This document shows, in pieces, positions 1 through 7,709 of a DNA stretch of 28,645 bases. Numbering within the stretch: position 1 is the stretch's first letter; the number at the start of each line of letters is the position of its first letter. Source of the stretch: Rhodoferax sp. (GTDB taxonomy: Bacteria > Pseudomonadota > Gammaproteobacteria > Burkholderiales > Burkholderiaceae_C); NCBI GenBank assembly GCA_029946045.1, contig JAQSDS010000333.1, positions 1 to 28,645 of the forward strand, given 5' to 3'. The notes beneath the pieces were generated by a model, which saw nothing but the letters and a program-made list of their open reading frames with translations, was not told where the DNA came from and did no database searches. The position numbers were made by a program, and so were the translations under genes.

Positions 1-3000
1 TGATCAAGGCCGCGTATAAGGGCCAGCAGATTCTGGGCGCCAGCGCACCCGCGCCGAGCGCCAGACCCTACACGGAACAGGAACTGGCGGCGCAGCGCCA
101 AGCCGATCTGGAAAGGCGCCAGGCCGCCGCCCGGCTTGAAGCCGAAAACCAGGTGATCCGCTGGCTGGGTGAACTCGAACGCGGTGCTGCCAACGCCCCC
201 CTGGCGGCTCAACGCAGCGAAAAAGAGCTGCGCCACGAGCAGTTTCTGTACTTGCTCAATATCATTGCGCCGCAAGGGCCTCACCCGCTACTGACACTCG
301 AAGCGGTGGTGTCTTACACCAAGGTCAACGGCGCCTGGGCCAAGGCCAAGCCTATCAAGTCCATGCCCGTCAGCGGCCAGCCCGTTTACGACCTGGCTAC
401 CGAGGCCGACCACGACGTGCTGCAGTTGATGCACGCCATGCCGAGCGCGTCCAGCGCTTATTTTTACAGCTACAACGCCAAGTCACGGGTCACGATAGAG
501 GGCAAATACGGGGTCCAGGCGCTTGAGCTGGCCGCCAGCACCGGGCGTCTTTTCATCGGTGACAAGAATGGGCAGCCCACGACGCCCGCGCAATGGGGGC
601 CAGCGCTGGACGTGCTCTGGCAATGGCACGAGCTCACGTCAGCGCAAGCCGATGACAGCGCCTGGGTGTTGCGCGCCAGGCTCGAGCATTCCATGGCGCA
701 GTTGTGCCTGAACAACCCGCCGCTTTACCTGGACAGCCAGCGTGGCATCTGCGGTCTGGCCCGTGTCAAGGACATGAGCCTGGGCCAGGTGGCGGTGCTG
801 CTGCGTAGCCCGCCGCTGAAAGCGGCCGCCTTGAAAAAACACCATGCCGTGCTGGCCGAGCGGCTGGGGCCGGTGCCCTTGCCGCCGGTCATCGAGCCAC
901 TGCACACCCTGACCGGCATCACGCCCAGGGCCTGCCTGCATCTGACGCCAACGGCAGCGGCTGACGCGCCAACACTGGGCCTGGTGCAAGCCACACTGCG
1001 CTTTGACTACGCCGGCCACCGTGGCTGGTGGGTGGGCCAGGGCACCACGGTGCTGATAGATAACGCGCAGGGCCGCCTGCTGCTGCACCGCGACCCGCAA
1101 GCCGAGCTGGAAGCGATCGCCAGTTTGCTGCAACTCGGCCTCACCGCCGCCAGCCCTGGCGTGTTTGGCATTTCGGGTCGCGCATCCCAGCAAGCCTGGC
1201 TGCACTGGGCCGACAACAACTACGGCCCGCTGCGCCAGGCCGGTTTTGACGTGTCACTGGACAACGCGCTGAGCGGCTGGATTCAGCACGGCGAGGCGCT
1301 GGACGTGCGCTTCGACGACGAAGCCACCTCGCCCTGGTTTGACTTGTCGCTGGGCATGGAGATCAACGGCGAACGTCACAACATCCTGCCGCTGCTGCCC
1401 GAACTCATCAAAATGGCGGCCAACAGTCCGCGTGATGCGGTCACCGGCCTGCCCGAGCTGGCACCTTTCGTTTACCTGCCCGCGCCTACGGGCGGTTTTA
1501 TTCGCCTGCCCACCAACAACCTCAAACCCTGGCTGGGCGCGCTGCTGGAGCTGGTCGGCGAGCGCGACCATGATTTTGCTGGCGACAGCCTGAAACTGTC
1601 GCGCCTGGACGCCATGCGCACCACTGCCGCTTTAGGCGAAGGTGCGATCTGGCAAGGCGCGCAACACCTGCGCGAACTGGTGCAAGGCCTGCAGGGCCGC
1701 GCCGAATTGCCCGAAGTGTTGTTGCCCCCAAGCGTCAACGCCAGCCTGCGCCCGTACCAGCAGCAAGGCGTGAACTGGCTGCAGTTTTTGCGCGAGTACG
1801 GCCTGGCCGGCATTCTGGCCGACGACATGGGCCTGGGCAAAACACTGCAAACGCTGGTGCACATCCAGATCGAAAAAGACGCTGGGCGCCTGACCCACCC
1901 GGCGCTGATCATTGCCCCGGTGAGCCTGATGGGTAACTGGCAGCGCGAAGCCGAGCGCTTTTGCCCCGGCCTGCGCAGTCTGGTGATCCACGGCAAGGAC
2001 CGCCACGAGGTGGCAGCCAACATGATGGCGCACGACATCGTGATTGCGCCTTATTCCCTGCTGCACCGCGACCGCGAGCGCTGGCTTGAGGCGCAGTGGC
2101 ATCTGGTGGTGCTCGACGAAGCGCAAAACATCAAGAACGCCAACACCAACGCAGCGCAGGTGGCCAGCGAGCTCAACAGCAGGCACCGCCTGTGCCTGTC
2201 GGGCACGCCAATGGAAAACCACTTGGGCGAGATCTGGAGCCTGTTCCACTTTTTGATGCCGGGCTTTCTGGGCAGTCAAAAGCGTTTTGCCGAACTGTTT
2301 CGCGGCCCCATCGAAAAACAGGGCGACCCCGAAGCACTGCAGCAACTGCGTGCCCGCGTCACGCCCTTCATGCTGCGCCGAACCAAGGCACTGGTGGCCC
2401 ATGAGCTGCCACCCAAGATTGAGACCGTGATGCGCGTCGAACTGTCCGGCAAACAGGCTGACCTGTATGAAACCATCCGCCTGGGCATGGAAAAAACCGT
2501 GCGCGAGGCGCTTGATGCCAAGGGCCTGGCCAAGTCGCAAATCACCAGTCTGGACGCACTCTTGAAACTGCGCCAGGTCTGCTGCGACCCGCATTTGCTC
2601 AAGCTAGACGCTGCCAAAAAGGTCAAGGCGTCAGCCAAGCTGGAACAACTGATGGTCATGCTGCCCGAGATGCTGGCTGAGGGGCGGCGCATTTTGCTTT
2701 TTTCGCAATTCACCAGCATGTTGATGCTGATCGAGGCCGAGCTGAAACAGCGCGACATCCCATGGGTCAAGCTGACCGGCCAGAGCCAGAACCGTGACGC
2801 GCTCATTGACCAGTTCACCAGTGGCCAGGTGCCCCTGTTTCTGATCAGTCTGAAAGCGGGCGGCGTAGGCCTGAACCTGCCGCAGGCCGACACCGTGATC
2901 CATTTTGATCCCTGGTGGAACCCGGCCGTTGAGGCCCAGGCCACCGGCCGCGCCCACCGCATCGGCCAGAGCAACAGCGTGTGGGTGGTGAAACTGGTGG

Positions 3001-3149
3001 CACAAGGCACCATCGAGGAACGTATTTTGGCGCTGCAGGAACGCAAAGCGGCGCTGGCTGAAAGCATGTACAGCGGCTCGGTCGGGCGTAAGCAGCCCCT
3101 GTTTTCCGAGAGCGATCTGGCCGAACTGCTCAAGCCGCTGTCGACTTGA
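1..3149 (+). CDS. SNF2-family DEAD/DEAH helicase, C-terminal part (5' end outside window)
   Basis: This is an ATP-dependent DNA-translocating helicase of the SNF2/HepA-like superfamily 2 group. The reading frame is open from base 3 with no stop before the GTG at 153, so the gene starts upstream and that GTG is not a convincing start. Seen directly: Walker A region DDMGLGKT at 1821-1844, a DEAQ box at 2114-2125, the SGTPMEN motif near 2200, and the C-terminal helicase lobe with AHRIGQ at 2952-2969. The roughly 600 residues before the ATPase core have no motif I recognise. Bacterial members often carry a SWIM zinc finger at the N-terminus, which would lie upstream of this window. The likely role is chromatin-like or transcription/repair remodelling on DNA, but the substrate cannot be read from the sequence. 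Confidence 0.93.
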   Translation, partial: IKAAYKGQQILGASAPAPSARPYTEQELAAQRQADLERRQAAARLEAENQVIRWLGELERGAANAPLAAQRSEKELRHEQFLYLLNIIAPQGPHPLLTLEAVVSYTKVNGAWAKAKPIKSMPVSGQPVYDLATEADHDVLQLMHAMPSASSAYFYSYNAKSRVTIEGKYGVQALELAASTGRLFIGDKNGQPTTPAQWGPALDVLWQWHELTSAQADDSAWVLRARLEHSMAQLCLNNPPLYLDSQRGICGLARVKDMSLGQVAVLLRSPPLKAAALKKHHAVLAERLGPVPLPPVIEPLHTLTGITPRACLHLTPTAAADAPTLGLVQATLRFDYAGHRGWWVGQGTTVLIDNAQGRLLLHRDPQAELEAIASLLQLGLTAASPGVFGISGRASQQAWLHWADNNYGPLRQAGFDVSLDNALSGWIQHGEALDVRFDDEATSPWFDLSLGMEINGERHNILPLLPELIKMAANSPRDAVTGLPELAPFVYLPAPTGGFIRLPTNNLKPWLGALLELVGERDHDFAGDSLKLSRLDAMRTTAALGEGAIWQGAQHLRELVQGLQGRAELPEVLLPPSVNASLRPYQQQGVNWLQFLREYGLAGILADDMGLGKTLQTLVHIQIEKDAGRLTHPALIIAPVSLMGNWQREAERFCPGLRSLVIHGKDRHEVAANMMAHDIVIAPYSLLHRDRERWLEAQWHLVVLDEAQNIKNANTNAAQVASELNSRHRLCLSGTPMENHLGEIWSLFHFLMPGFLGSQKRFAELFRGPIEKQGDPEALQQLRARVTPFMLRRTKALVAHELPPKIETVMRVELSGKQADLYETIRLGMEKTVREALDAKGLAKSQITSLDALLKLRQVCCDPHLLKLDAAKKVKASAKLEQLMVMLPEMLAEGRRILLFSQFTSMLMLIEAELKQRDIPWVKLTGQSQNRDALIDQFTSGQVPLFLISLKAGGVGLNLPQADTVIHFDPWWNPAVEAQATGRAHRIGQSNSVWVVKLVAQGTIEERILALQERKAALAESMYSGSVGRKQPLFSESDLAELLKPLST

Positions 3150-3168
3150 GCCCCATCACGGTCGCCAG

Positions 3169-3184
3169 ACAAGCCACGGCTTGT
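3169..3184. repeat. Short perfect inverted repeat after the SNF2 gene
   Basis: ACAAGCCACGGCTTGT is self-complementary apart from its tight centre and begins 20 bases after the SNF2 stop codon. It is followed by an A-rich run rather than a T tract, so it is at best a weak terminator for the upstream gene. Confidence 0.4.
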
Positions 3185-3383
3185 ACAAAAAATATATACG
3201 AGCCCATATCTTCAGTAACTTGTTGATTTCAATTGGTTTTATTGGATTTTCGGCAAAAGCAGCCAGCCATGTGTATAAAATCAATGTACTTTCCCGCTTT
3301 TTAAGCGCGCTTCAGATTCTAAAAACTGCCTGGATATTTTCGCAACGCATTGATTCATATAGATTTTTTTAAGTATTTTCAAG

Positions 3384-3400
3384 TTGGCACGGGCTATGCT
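3384..3400 (+). promoter_or_regulatory. Sigma-54 (RpoN) -24/-12 promoter
   Basis: TTGGCACGGGCTATGCT matches the RpoN consensus TTGGCACG-N4-TTGC-W at every defined base except the first T of TTGC (A here), with correct GG-to-GC spacing. Transcription would start near 3411, about 36 bases before the ATG of the response regulator, leaving room for the strong Shine-Dalgarno AAGGAGA at 3434-3440. The spacer 3150-3383 is AT-rich compared with the GC-rich genes around it, which fits an upstream activator/IHF region, but I see no convincing enhancer or IHF consensus. The spacer contains no supported gene. Confidence 0.82.
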
Positions 3401-3446
3401 TAGAGATAAGCAGTCTGAACCCAATTGAACCTTAAGGAGAAATATC

Positions 3447-4322
3447 ATGAGTGCACTGCGTAAAGTCCTGGTCGTCGATGATGACGCTGTGGTTGGCAAA
3501 AGCTTCAACCGTGTTTTGTCAAGCAAAGGCTATATCGTCACAACCGCCCAGAATGCCCACGAAGCCCTGAAACAGATTCGCGAACAAGAGTTTGATGTCG
3601 TCTTCACCGACATCAAGATGCCCGGCATGGATGGGGTTGAACTGGCTGAACACGTCAAATCCAGTCGGCCCTGGACTCCTGTGGTCATCATCACCGGCTT
3701 TGGCACCACCGAAAACGAATCGCGCGCCAAGGCCGCAGGCGTCTCGGATTTCATGCGTAAACCTCTGTCACCCGAGATGATTGAAGCCAGTGCCGCCAAG
3801 GCCATGTCGGCCCCGGTGCTGTCAGTGGTTCCGGTGCCAGAAGTCAGTTTCAGTGCAGCACAGCCTGTTGAAGTCCTTGAAAAGCAACATGGCTTCAAGA
3901 GCCTGGCACTCGCTCTGGCAGCACCGTTCATCGGTCTGGCTTACGCGGTGTTGCTGCCCCTGATCGGCATCGCCATGCTGGCCTGGATCGGCGGCAAAGC
4001 CCTGGTGCAAACGCAGGCTGCCAAAAGAGCCCCCACCTACCTGAAAAATGTGGCCCTGTTCTTTGCCGCCCCGTTCATTGGCCTGGTCTATGCCATGTCG
4101 CTTCCTTTGGTTGGCATCTCGATCCTCGCATGGTCTGCCGGCAAGGCCATGATGGCCAACCCCAAAGGGCGCAAGCTACTGACTGCCCTGGCAACAGCCG
4201 GCAAGCTGGTCGCTGCCCCCTTCATCGGTCTGGCTTATGCGGTCATCATGCCTCTGGTTGGCATCGCCATGTTGCTCGGGATAGGCGCCAAGGCGCTGGT
4301 GAGCACCCGAACAGCTGAATGA
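3447..4322 (+). CDS. Response regulator receiver domain fused to three hydrophobic 49-residue-period repeats
   Basis: Residues 1-120 form a CheY-like receiver domain: acidic pocket D11-D13, phospho-acceptor D55 in the FTDIKMPGMDG segment, T83, and K105 in RKPL. Instead of a DNA-binding or enzymatic output domain, residues 158-187, 207-236 and 256-285 are three near-identical hydrophobic segments of the form AAPFIGLAYAV..PLVGIAML....KAL, spaced exactly 49 residues apart. Each could be a proline-kinked membrane helix, so phosphorylation may act on a membrane-inserted or oligomerising tail (inference). No kinase gene is adjacent. The start is fixed by AAGGAGA seven bases upstream. It is monocistronic: sigma-54 promoter in front, strong terminator behind. 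I do not recognise a named family for the tail. Confidence 0.9.
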   Translation: MSALRKVLVVDDDAVVGKSFNRVLSSKGYIVTTAQNAHEALKQIREQEFDVVFTDIKMPGMDGVELAEHVKSSRPWTPVVIITGFGTTENESRAKAAGVSDFMRKPLSPEMIEASAAKAMSAPVLSVVPVPEVSFSAAQPVEVLEKQHGFKSLALALAAPFIGLAYAVLLPLIGIAMLAWIGGKALVQTQAAKRAPTYLKNVALFFAAPFIGLVYAMSLPLVGISILAWSAGKAMMANPKGRKLLTALATAGKLVAAPFIGLAYAVIMPLVGIAMLLGIGAKALVSTRTAE

Positions 4323-4349
4323 GCACTCGGACCCGCCAGGGTCCTTCAT

Positions 4350-4380
4350 AGCGCCCTTGGTCAGACAAGGGCGCTTTTTT
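4350..4380 (+). terminator. Rho-independent terminator of the response regulator gene
   Basis: A perfect 10-bp stem, AGCGCCCTTG paired with CAAGGGCGCT, has a 6-base loop and is followed by a run of T. A smaller perfect 6-bp hairpin (GGACCC/GGGTCC, 4329-4344) sits just before it. Together they close the transcript 28 bases after the stop codon. Confidence 0.92.
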
Positions 4381-4459
4381 ATTGGCACCGGGCACGACAC
4401 CCACAGGCACAAGGTGACTCTGACTGGTCTGACGGTCCTGTGGCTAAATTTGAAGCTCA

Positions 4460-4491
4460 ATTTTGTCCAAAATTAAAGTTTTGTCTAAAAT
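4460..4491 (+). promoter_or_regulatory. Promoter and duplicated operator of the Phd/nucleotidyltransferase pair
   Basis: TTGTCC (4463-4468) and TAAAAT (4486-4491) are separated by 17 bases, a good sigma-70 layout. Two related boxes overlay them: ATTTTGTCCAAAAT at 4460-4473 (perfect inverted repeat around TC) and GTTTTGTCTAAAAT at 4478-4491, 18 bases apart. This is the pattern expected of antitoxin autoregulation. The predicted +1 falls at about 4498, which is the A of an ATG, so the mRNA is probably leaderless. Confidence 0.7.
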
Positions 4492-4497
4492 ATGACC

Positions 4498-4971
4498 ATG
4501 CTTACGTTCACCGCATCACAGGCCAAACAAAATTTCGGCGCCCTGCTGGGCCAACTCGCGCACAGCCCGGTAGCCATTGAGCGCCATCACAAAACCGTTG
4601 CGGTTGTACTGTCCCCTGAGGCGGCGCAATCTGTCATCGACCCGCGACGCCAGGCGCGCCAGGCGCAGCAGCAGCGCGAGTTGCAACGCTTGATGCAGCA
4701 CCAGCATTTGGCCATTGACTTGCTGTGCGCACCCCAGCCTGTCCAGAAAAACCGTGTTCAGGACGCGCTCAAACAGGTGAATCGATGGGAAGCCGAGCAC
4801 TTGTGCAGCGCCGACTACGTCGAGCGCTGGCGGCAATGGCTGGCCTTGCCTGTCTCGGAATTGGCACCGCTGATGTGCGGCCCAGCGCAAGGCTGGGGAC
4901 CCGCCATGCGGCAAAATTCACCGTTCACAGCCAACAGCAGCAACGTCCTTTTGGCAACTACCGCGCCATGA
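4498..4971 (+). CDS. Phd/YefM-family antitoxin-like protein
   Basis: The N-terminus (LTFTASQAKQNFGALLGQLA, then VAIERHHKTVAVVLSPEAA) is a typical Phd/YefM fold: a DNA-binding antitoxin head with the conserved S-x-A-x-x-N-F pattern. The protein is about 157 residues, longer than the usual 80-90, with a Gln/Arg-rich middle and a Trp-containing tail that could bind the partner. Two in-frame ATGs exist (4492 and 4498). I prefer 4498 because the predicted transcription start coincides with it and no Shine-Dalgarno sequence precedes either. The stop overlaps the next start as ATGA (4968-4971), so the two proteins are translationally coupled. Likely role: repressor and antitoxin of the downstream protein (inference from family and layout). 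Confidence 0.82.
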   Translation: MLTFTASQAKQNFGALLGQLAHSPVAIERHHKTVAVVLSPEAAQSVIDPRRQARQAQQQRELQRLMQHQHLAIDLLCAPQPVQKNRVQDALKQVNRWEAEHLCSADYVERWRQWLALPVSELAPLMCGPAQGWGPAMRQNSPFTANSSNVLLATTAP

Positions 4972-5495
4972 ATATTGATGTGCTCATGCACCTGCTGAGT
5001 GCCGCACAAAAACTCTGCGGTCACCGTGACTATGTCGTCATCGGCAGCTTGTCGGTACTTGGTATGGCGCAGGTGGAAGCCATCCCGTTGGACATGACGC
5101 TGTCGATCGATGCCGACTGTTACACCCTGACTGACCCGCCACGGGTATTTGACCTGGCCGAAGCCTTGGGCGAAGGCAGCCCGTATCACCAGTTGCACGG
5201 CGTGTATCTGGATCCAGTCTCGCCCCATTTACCCACACTGCCCTCCGGCTGGGAGCCGCGCCTGATCAAGGTGAAGCATGCGCAGGTGACTGCCCATTTT
5301 CTGGAACCCAATGACGCGGCCATTTCCAAACTGGCACGCGGCGAGCCACGGGATCTGCGCTGGGTTCGCGCGGGCCTGAAGGCGTCGCTGATTGCTTTGC
5401 CAGTGCTGCGACTGCGGGCGCGCAACACCACGTTTCTGGATGCTGCTGAGCAAGCGGCCACCTTGGCAAGGCTGGCCGAACTGGAAACCGACTAA
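4968..5495 (+). CDS. Nucleotidyltransferase-like protein (DUF6036-like), putative toxin partner
   Basis: 175 residues starting at the ATG inside the ATGA overlap with the Phd gene; the longer frame from 4725 only shadows that gene. Residues 22-50 read VVIGSLSVLG...LDMTLSIDAD, resembling the G-S and D-x-D elements of minimal nucleotidyltransferases, with a family-like FLEPNDAAISKLARGEPRDL segment at 111-130. The match to the DUF6036/AbiEii-like group is by recognition of pattern, not by a search. If active it would transfer nucleotides to an RNA or protein target and be held in check by the Phd protein. It ends by sharing two bases of its TAA stop with the convergent gene's stop. Confidence 0.75.
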   Translation: MNIDVLMHLLSAAQKLCGHRDYVVIGSLSVLGMAQVEAIPLDMTLSIDADCYTLTDPPRVFDLAEALGEGSPYHQLHGVYLDPVSPHLPTLPSGWEPRLIKVKHAQVTAHFLEPNDAAISKLARGEPRDLRWVRAGLKASLIALPVLRLRARNTTFLDAAEQAATLARLAELETD

Positions 5496-5971
5496 CGCTC
5501 GCCCGGCCGAGCAAAGCCGCCTTCAACCCACGCCACTGCGCTGCTGCGGTTGAGCTTGAACGATGGTGCCACGCGCACTTCGGCCAGCAGCTCATCCCCC
5601 TCGTCTTTGGCGCTCAGCATGGCGTAAGGCATGTCTTCATCGGGCACGATGTCCAGGCACACGGTGATACGGGTCGATCCGGCACTGACGGTGATGCTCT
5701 GGTGCAGTGTGGCGTGCAAGTGCTGTTCGTTGCGGCGAATGAACTCGTGGGCGGTCTTGACCAGGGTGCTGAAGGCGTTGCCGTCCAGCGGTTTGGGGTT
5801 CTTTTTGTCGCGCCCCATGGTCCAGGGGCCGACCAGCGCCGGCTCGGACTCGCCGTGCTTGAACATGGCCACGGCCCAGCCGTCATCATCTTCGTTTTTA
5901 ACCACCCGGGCGGTCCAGCCGTCGCCCCGCCACAAGCGTGGTTCCTGGATTTTTTCAGCGAATTCAGTCAT
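5492..5971 (-). CDS. Conserved hypothetical protein, third gene of the NodIJ operon
   Basis: A 159-residue soluble protein without signal peptide or membrane segment. It starts with MTEFAEKIQEPRLWRGDGWTA and has a central WTMGRDKKNPKPLDGNAF segment and a C-terminal acidic stretch (DEDMPYAML, DEGDELLAEV). I do not recognise a domain. Its ATG overlaps the stop of the permease gene by 4 bases, so it is very likely co-translated with the ABC exporter, which suggests an accessory role or simple co-regulation. The ORF is supported by the coupling and by coding-like composition. Confidence 0.75.
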   Translation of the reverse strand: MTEFAEKIQEPRLWRGDGWTARVVKNEDDDGWAVAMFKHGESEPALVGPWTMGRDKKNPKPLDGNAFSTLVKTAHEFIRRNEQHLHATLHQSITVSAGSTRITVCLDIVPDEDMPYAMLSAKDEGDELLAEVRVAPSFKLNRSSAVAWVEGGFARPGER

Positions 5972-6789
5972 GCCCGAAACCGTTTGCGCGTCAGTGCCAG
6001 CGCCACCCAGAAACCCAGACCCGCGTAGCTCGCAAGCACCGCCAGCGGACGCAGCCAGTCAGTGGGCCACTGGTCCATGAACAGCGGGCGCACCAGCACC
6101 ACCGCGTTGGTCAGGGGCAGCCATTGCGAAATGGCGCGCACCACGGCGGGCAACTGCTCCAGCGGAAAGAAGATGCCGCTCAGGAACATCATGGGCGTCA
6201 GAAAAAGCGTGAAGTAATAGGTAAAAAAGTCATAACCTTTGGCCAGCGCGTTGAAAATCAGCGCCACGCAACTGAAAGTAATGCCCACCCCCAGCAGCAC
6301 CGGCCAGGCCAACAACAACTTGGGGCTGTAGCTGATGCCAAGCACCAGCATCACGCCCAGGATGGCGGTCACAGTGAAGACCGACTTGAAAGCCGCCCAC
6401 AGCATTTCGGCCATCACGATGTCATCCAGATTGACCGGCGCGTTCATGATGCCGTCCCAGGTTTTTTGCACGTGCATGCGCGAAAACGCCGAGTACAGCG
6501 CCTCGAAACTGGCGGCGTTCATGGCGCTCATGCAAATCGAGCCACTGGCCAAAAACAAAATGTAGGGCACTTGCACGCCGTCCACCGTGATGCTGCCCAC
6601 CAGCGCGCCCATGCCGTAGCCAAAGGCCACCAGCCACATCAGCGGTTCGGCAATGTTGCCGACCAGGCTCGGAATGGCCAGCTTTTTCCAGACCAGCCAA
6701 TTGCGTCGAAACACCGGCCACCAGCGCATCGACAGCTGGGGTGCGCGCCAGACCGACTGCTTTATTTCTGAGCTCTTGTGGGTACTCAT
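5968..6789 (-). CDS. nodJ: ABC-2 type exporter permease, NodJ-like
   Basis: 273 residues from the ATG at 6789, which overlaps the ATPase stop as ATGA; a longer frame to 7185 runs antisense-like inside the ATPase gene and is not used. The sequence is a six-helix ABC-2 permease: EPLMWLVAFGYGMGALVG near the first helices, then FLASGSICMSAMN, MNAPVNLDDIVMAEMLW in the coupling region, and FLTPMMFLSGIFFPLEQLP, a strong NodJ/DrrB signature. NodJ proteins with NodI export lipo-chitooligosaccharides in rhizobia. In non-nodulating Burkholderiales the same pair is common and its substrate is unknown, so the symbol denotes family only. Confidence 0.85.
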   Translation of the reverse strand: MSTHKSSEIKQSVWRAPQLSMRWWPVFRRNWLVWKKLAIPSLVGNIAEPLMWLVAFGYGMGALVGSITVDGVQVPYILFLASGSICMSAMNAASFEALYSAFSRMHVQKTWDGIMNAPVNLDDIVMAEMLWAAFKSVFTVTAILGVMLVLGISYSPKLLLAWPVLLGVGITFSCVALIFNALAKGYDFFTYYFTLFLTPMMFLSGIFFPLEQLPAVVRAISQWLPLTNAVVLVRPLFMDQWPTDWLRPLAVLASYAGLGFWVALALTRKRFRA

Positions 6790-7709
6790 GCGTCCTCCCG
6801 AATTTGGCGACCGGTCAATTTCAGGAACAAATCCTCCAGATTGGCCGGGCGGTGCAGCGTGCGCAACTGCGGGTAAGCCGCCAGCGCCTGCAGCAGCGGC
6901 TTGGCGTCCTGGGTGTAGAAAAACACGGTTTCGCCACTCACCTCGACCCGCGCGGCCATCGTCTTGAGCGGCGATTCGGCCAGCGCCAGCGCGCCATGGC
7001 CAAACACCTCCACCACGTCGGGCTCCAGATATTGCCTGATGAGGTCGCGCGGCGCGCCTTCGGCAATTTTTTTGCCATGGTCCACCACCAGCAGGCGGTG
7101 GCACAGGCGCTCGGCCTCGTCCATGAAGTGCGTGGTCAGCAAAATCGACTTGCCTTGCTGCAGCAGCAATTGCAGGCGTTCCCACATCAGGTGGCGCGCC
7201 TGCGGGTCCAGCCCGGTGGTCGGCTCGTCAAGCAACAGCAGGCGCGGGTTGTTGACCAACGCGCGCGCCAGGCTCAGGCGGCGCTTCATGCCACCCGACA
7301 ACTCGCCGGGTTTGGCGTTGGCCTTGCTAGTCAGCGACGCGAACTCCAGCAGCGACGGAATACGCTCGCGAATCTGCGCGTCTTTCATGCCGAAATAGCG
7401 GCCGTACACCAGCAGGTTCTCGGCGCAGCTGAAGTCCGGGTCGAGCGTGTCCATCTGGCTCACCACGCCCAGCTGCGCCTTGATGGCTAGCGCATCTCGC
7501 GGCATGGGCAGGCCAAAAGCCGTCACCGTGCCTTCATCGGGCGTCGTCAGCCCCAGGCACATGCGGATGGTGGTGGTTTTACCCGCACCATTGGGGCCGA
7601 TCACGCCCAGGCATTCACCCGGTGCAATGGCAAAAGACAGGTCGCTGACCACCGTGGCTTCGCCATAGCGTTTGACCAGGTTTTGAACAGAGAGGATGGA
7701 TTCAGGCAT
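6786..7709 (-). CDS. nodI: ABC exporter ATP-binding protein, NodI-like
   Basis: 307 residues, the usual NodI length. Visible motifs are Walker A GPNGAGKT (38-45), Q-loop GVVSQMDTLD (81-90), signature LSGGMKRR (137-144), Walker B LLLLDEP (157-163) and the switch histidine in LLTTHFMDEAERLC. The C-terminal 80 residues are the accessory domain typical of the NodI/DrrA type. It powers the NodJ-like permease encoded next and is co-translated with it. The start codon at 7709 lies 39 bases from the divergent adaptor gene start, so both operons share one short control region. Confidence 0.9.
   Translation of the reverse strand: MPESILSVQNLVKRYGEATVVSDLSFAIAPGECLGVIGPNGAGKTTTIRMCLGLTTPDEGTVTAFGLPMPRDALAIKAQLGVVSQMDTLDPDFSCAENLLVYGRYFGMKDAQIRERIPSLLEFASLTSKANAKPGELSGGMKRRLSLARALVNNPRLLLLDEPTTGLDPQARHLMWERLQLLLQQGKSILLTTHFMDEAERLCHRLLVVDHGKKIAEGAPRDLIRQYLEPDVVEVFGHGALALAESPLKTMAARVEVSGETVFFYTQDAKPLLQALAAYPQLRTLHRPANLEDLFLKLTGRQIREDA

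Noticed and set aside
1632..2594. Long minus-strand ORFs inside the SNF2 gene (also 639-1205, 2276-3172)
   Set aside because: Antisense shadows of a GC-rich coding region; no motifs and fully covered by a well-supported gene.
3181..3372. 63-codon ORF in the AT-rich spacer upstream of the response regulator
   Set aside because: TTG start, no ribosome binding site, composition of AT-rich spacer; it ends just before the sigma-54 promoter and shows no family features.
4725..4967. N-terminal extension of the nucleotidyltransferase-like gene
   Set aside because: It overlaps the Phd-like gene in another frame; the ATGA overlap at 4968 gives the natural start.
5938..6771. 277-codon plus-strand ORF opposite the NodJ-like gene
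   Set aside because: His/Gln/Arg-rich composition typical of antisense frames; no motifs.
6790..7185. N-terminal extension of the NodJ-like permease
   Set aside because: The extension overlaps the NodI-like gene and has no permease character; the ATGA overlap at 6786-6789 marks the start.
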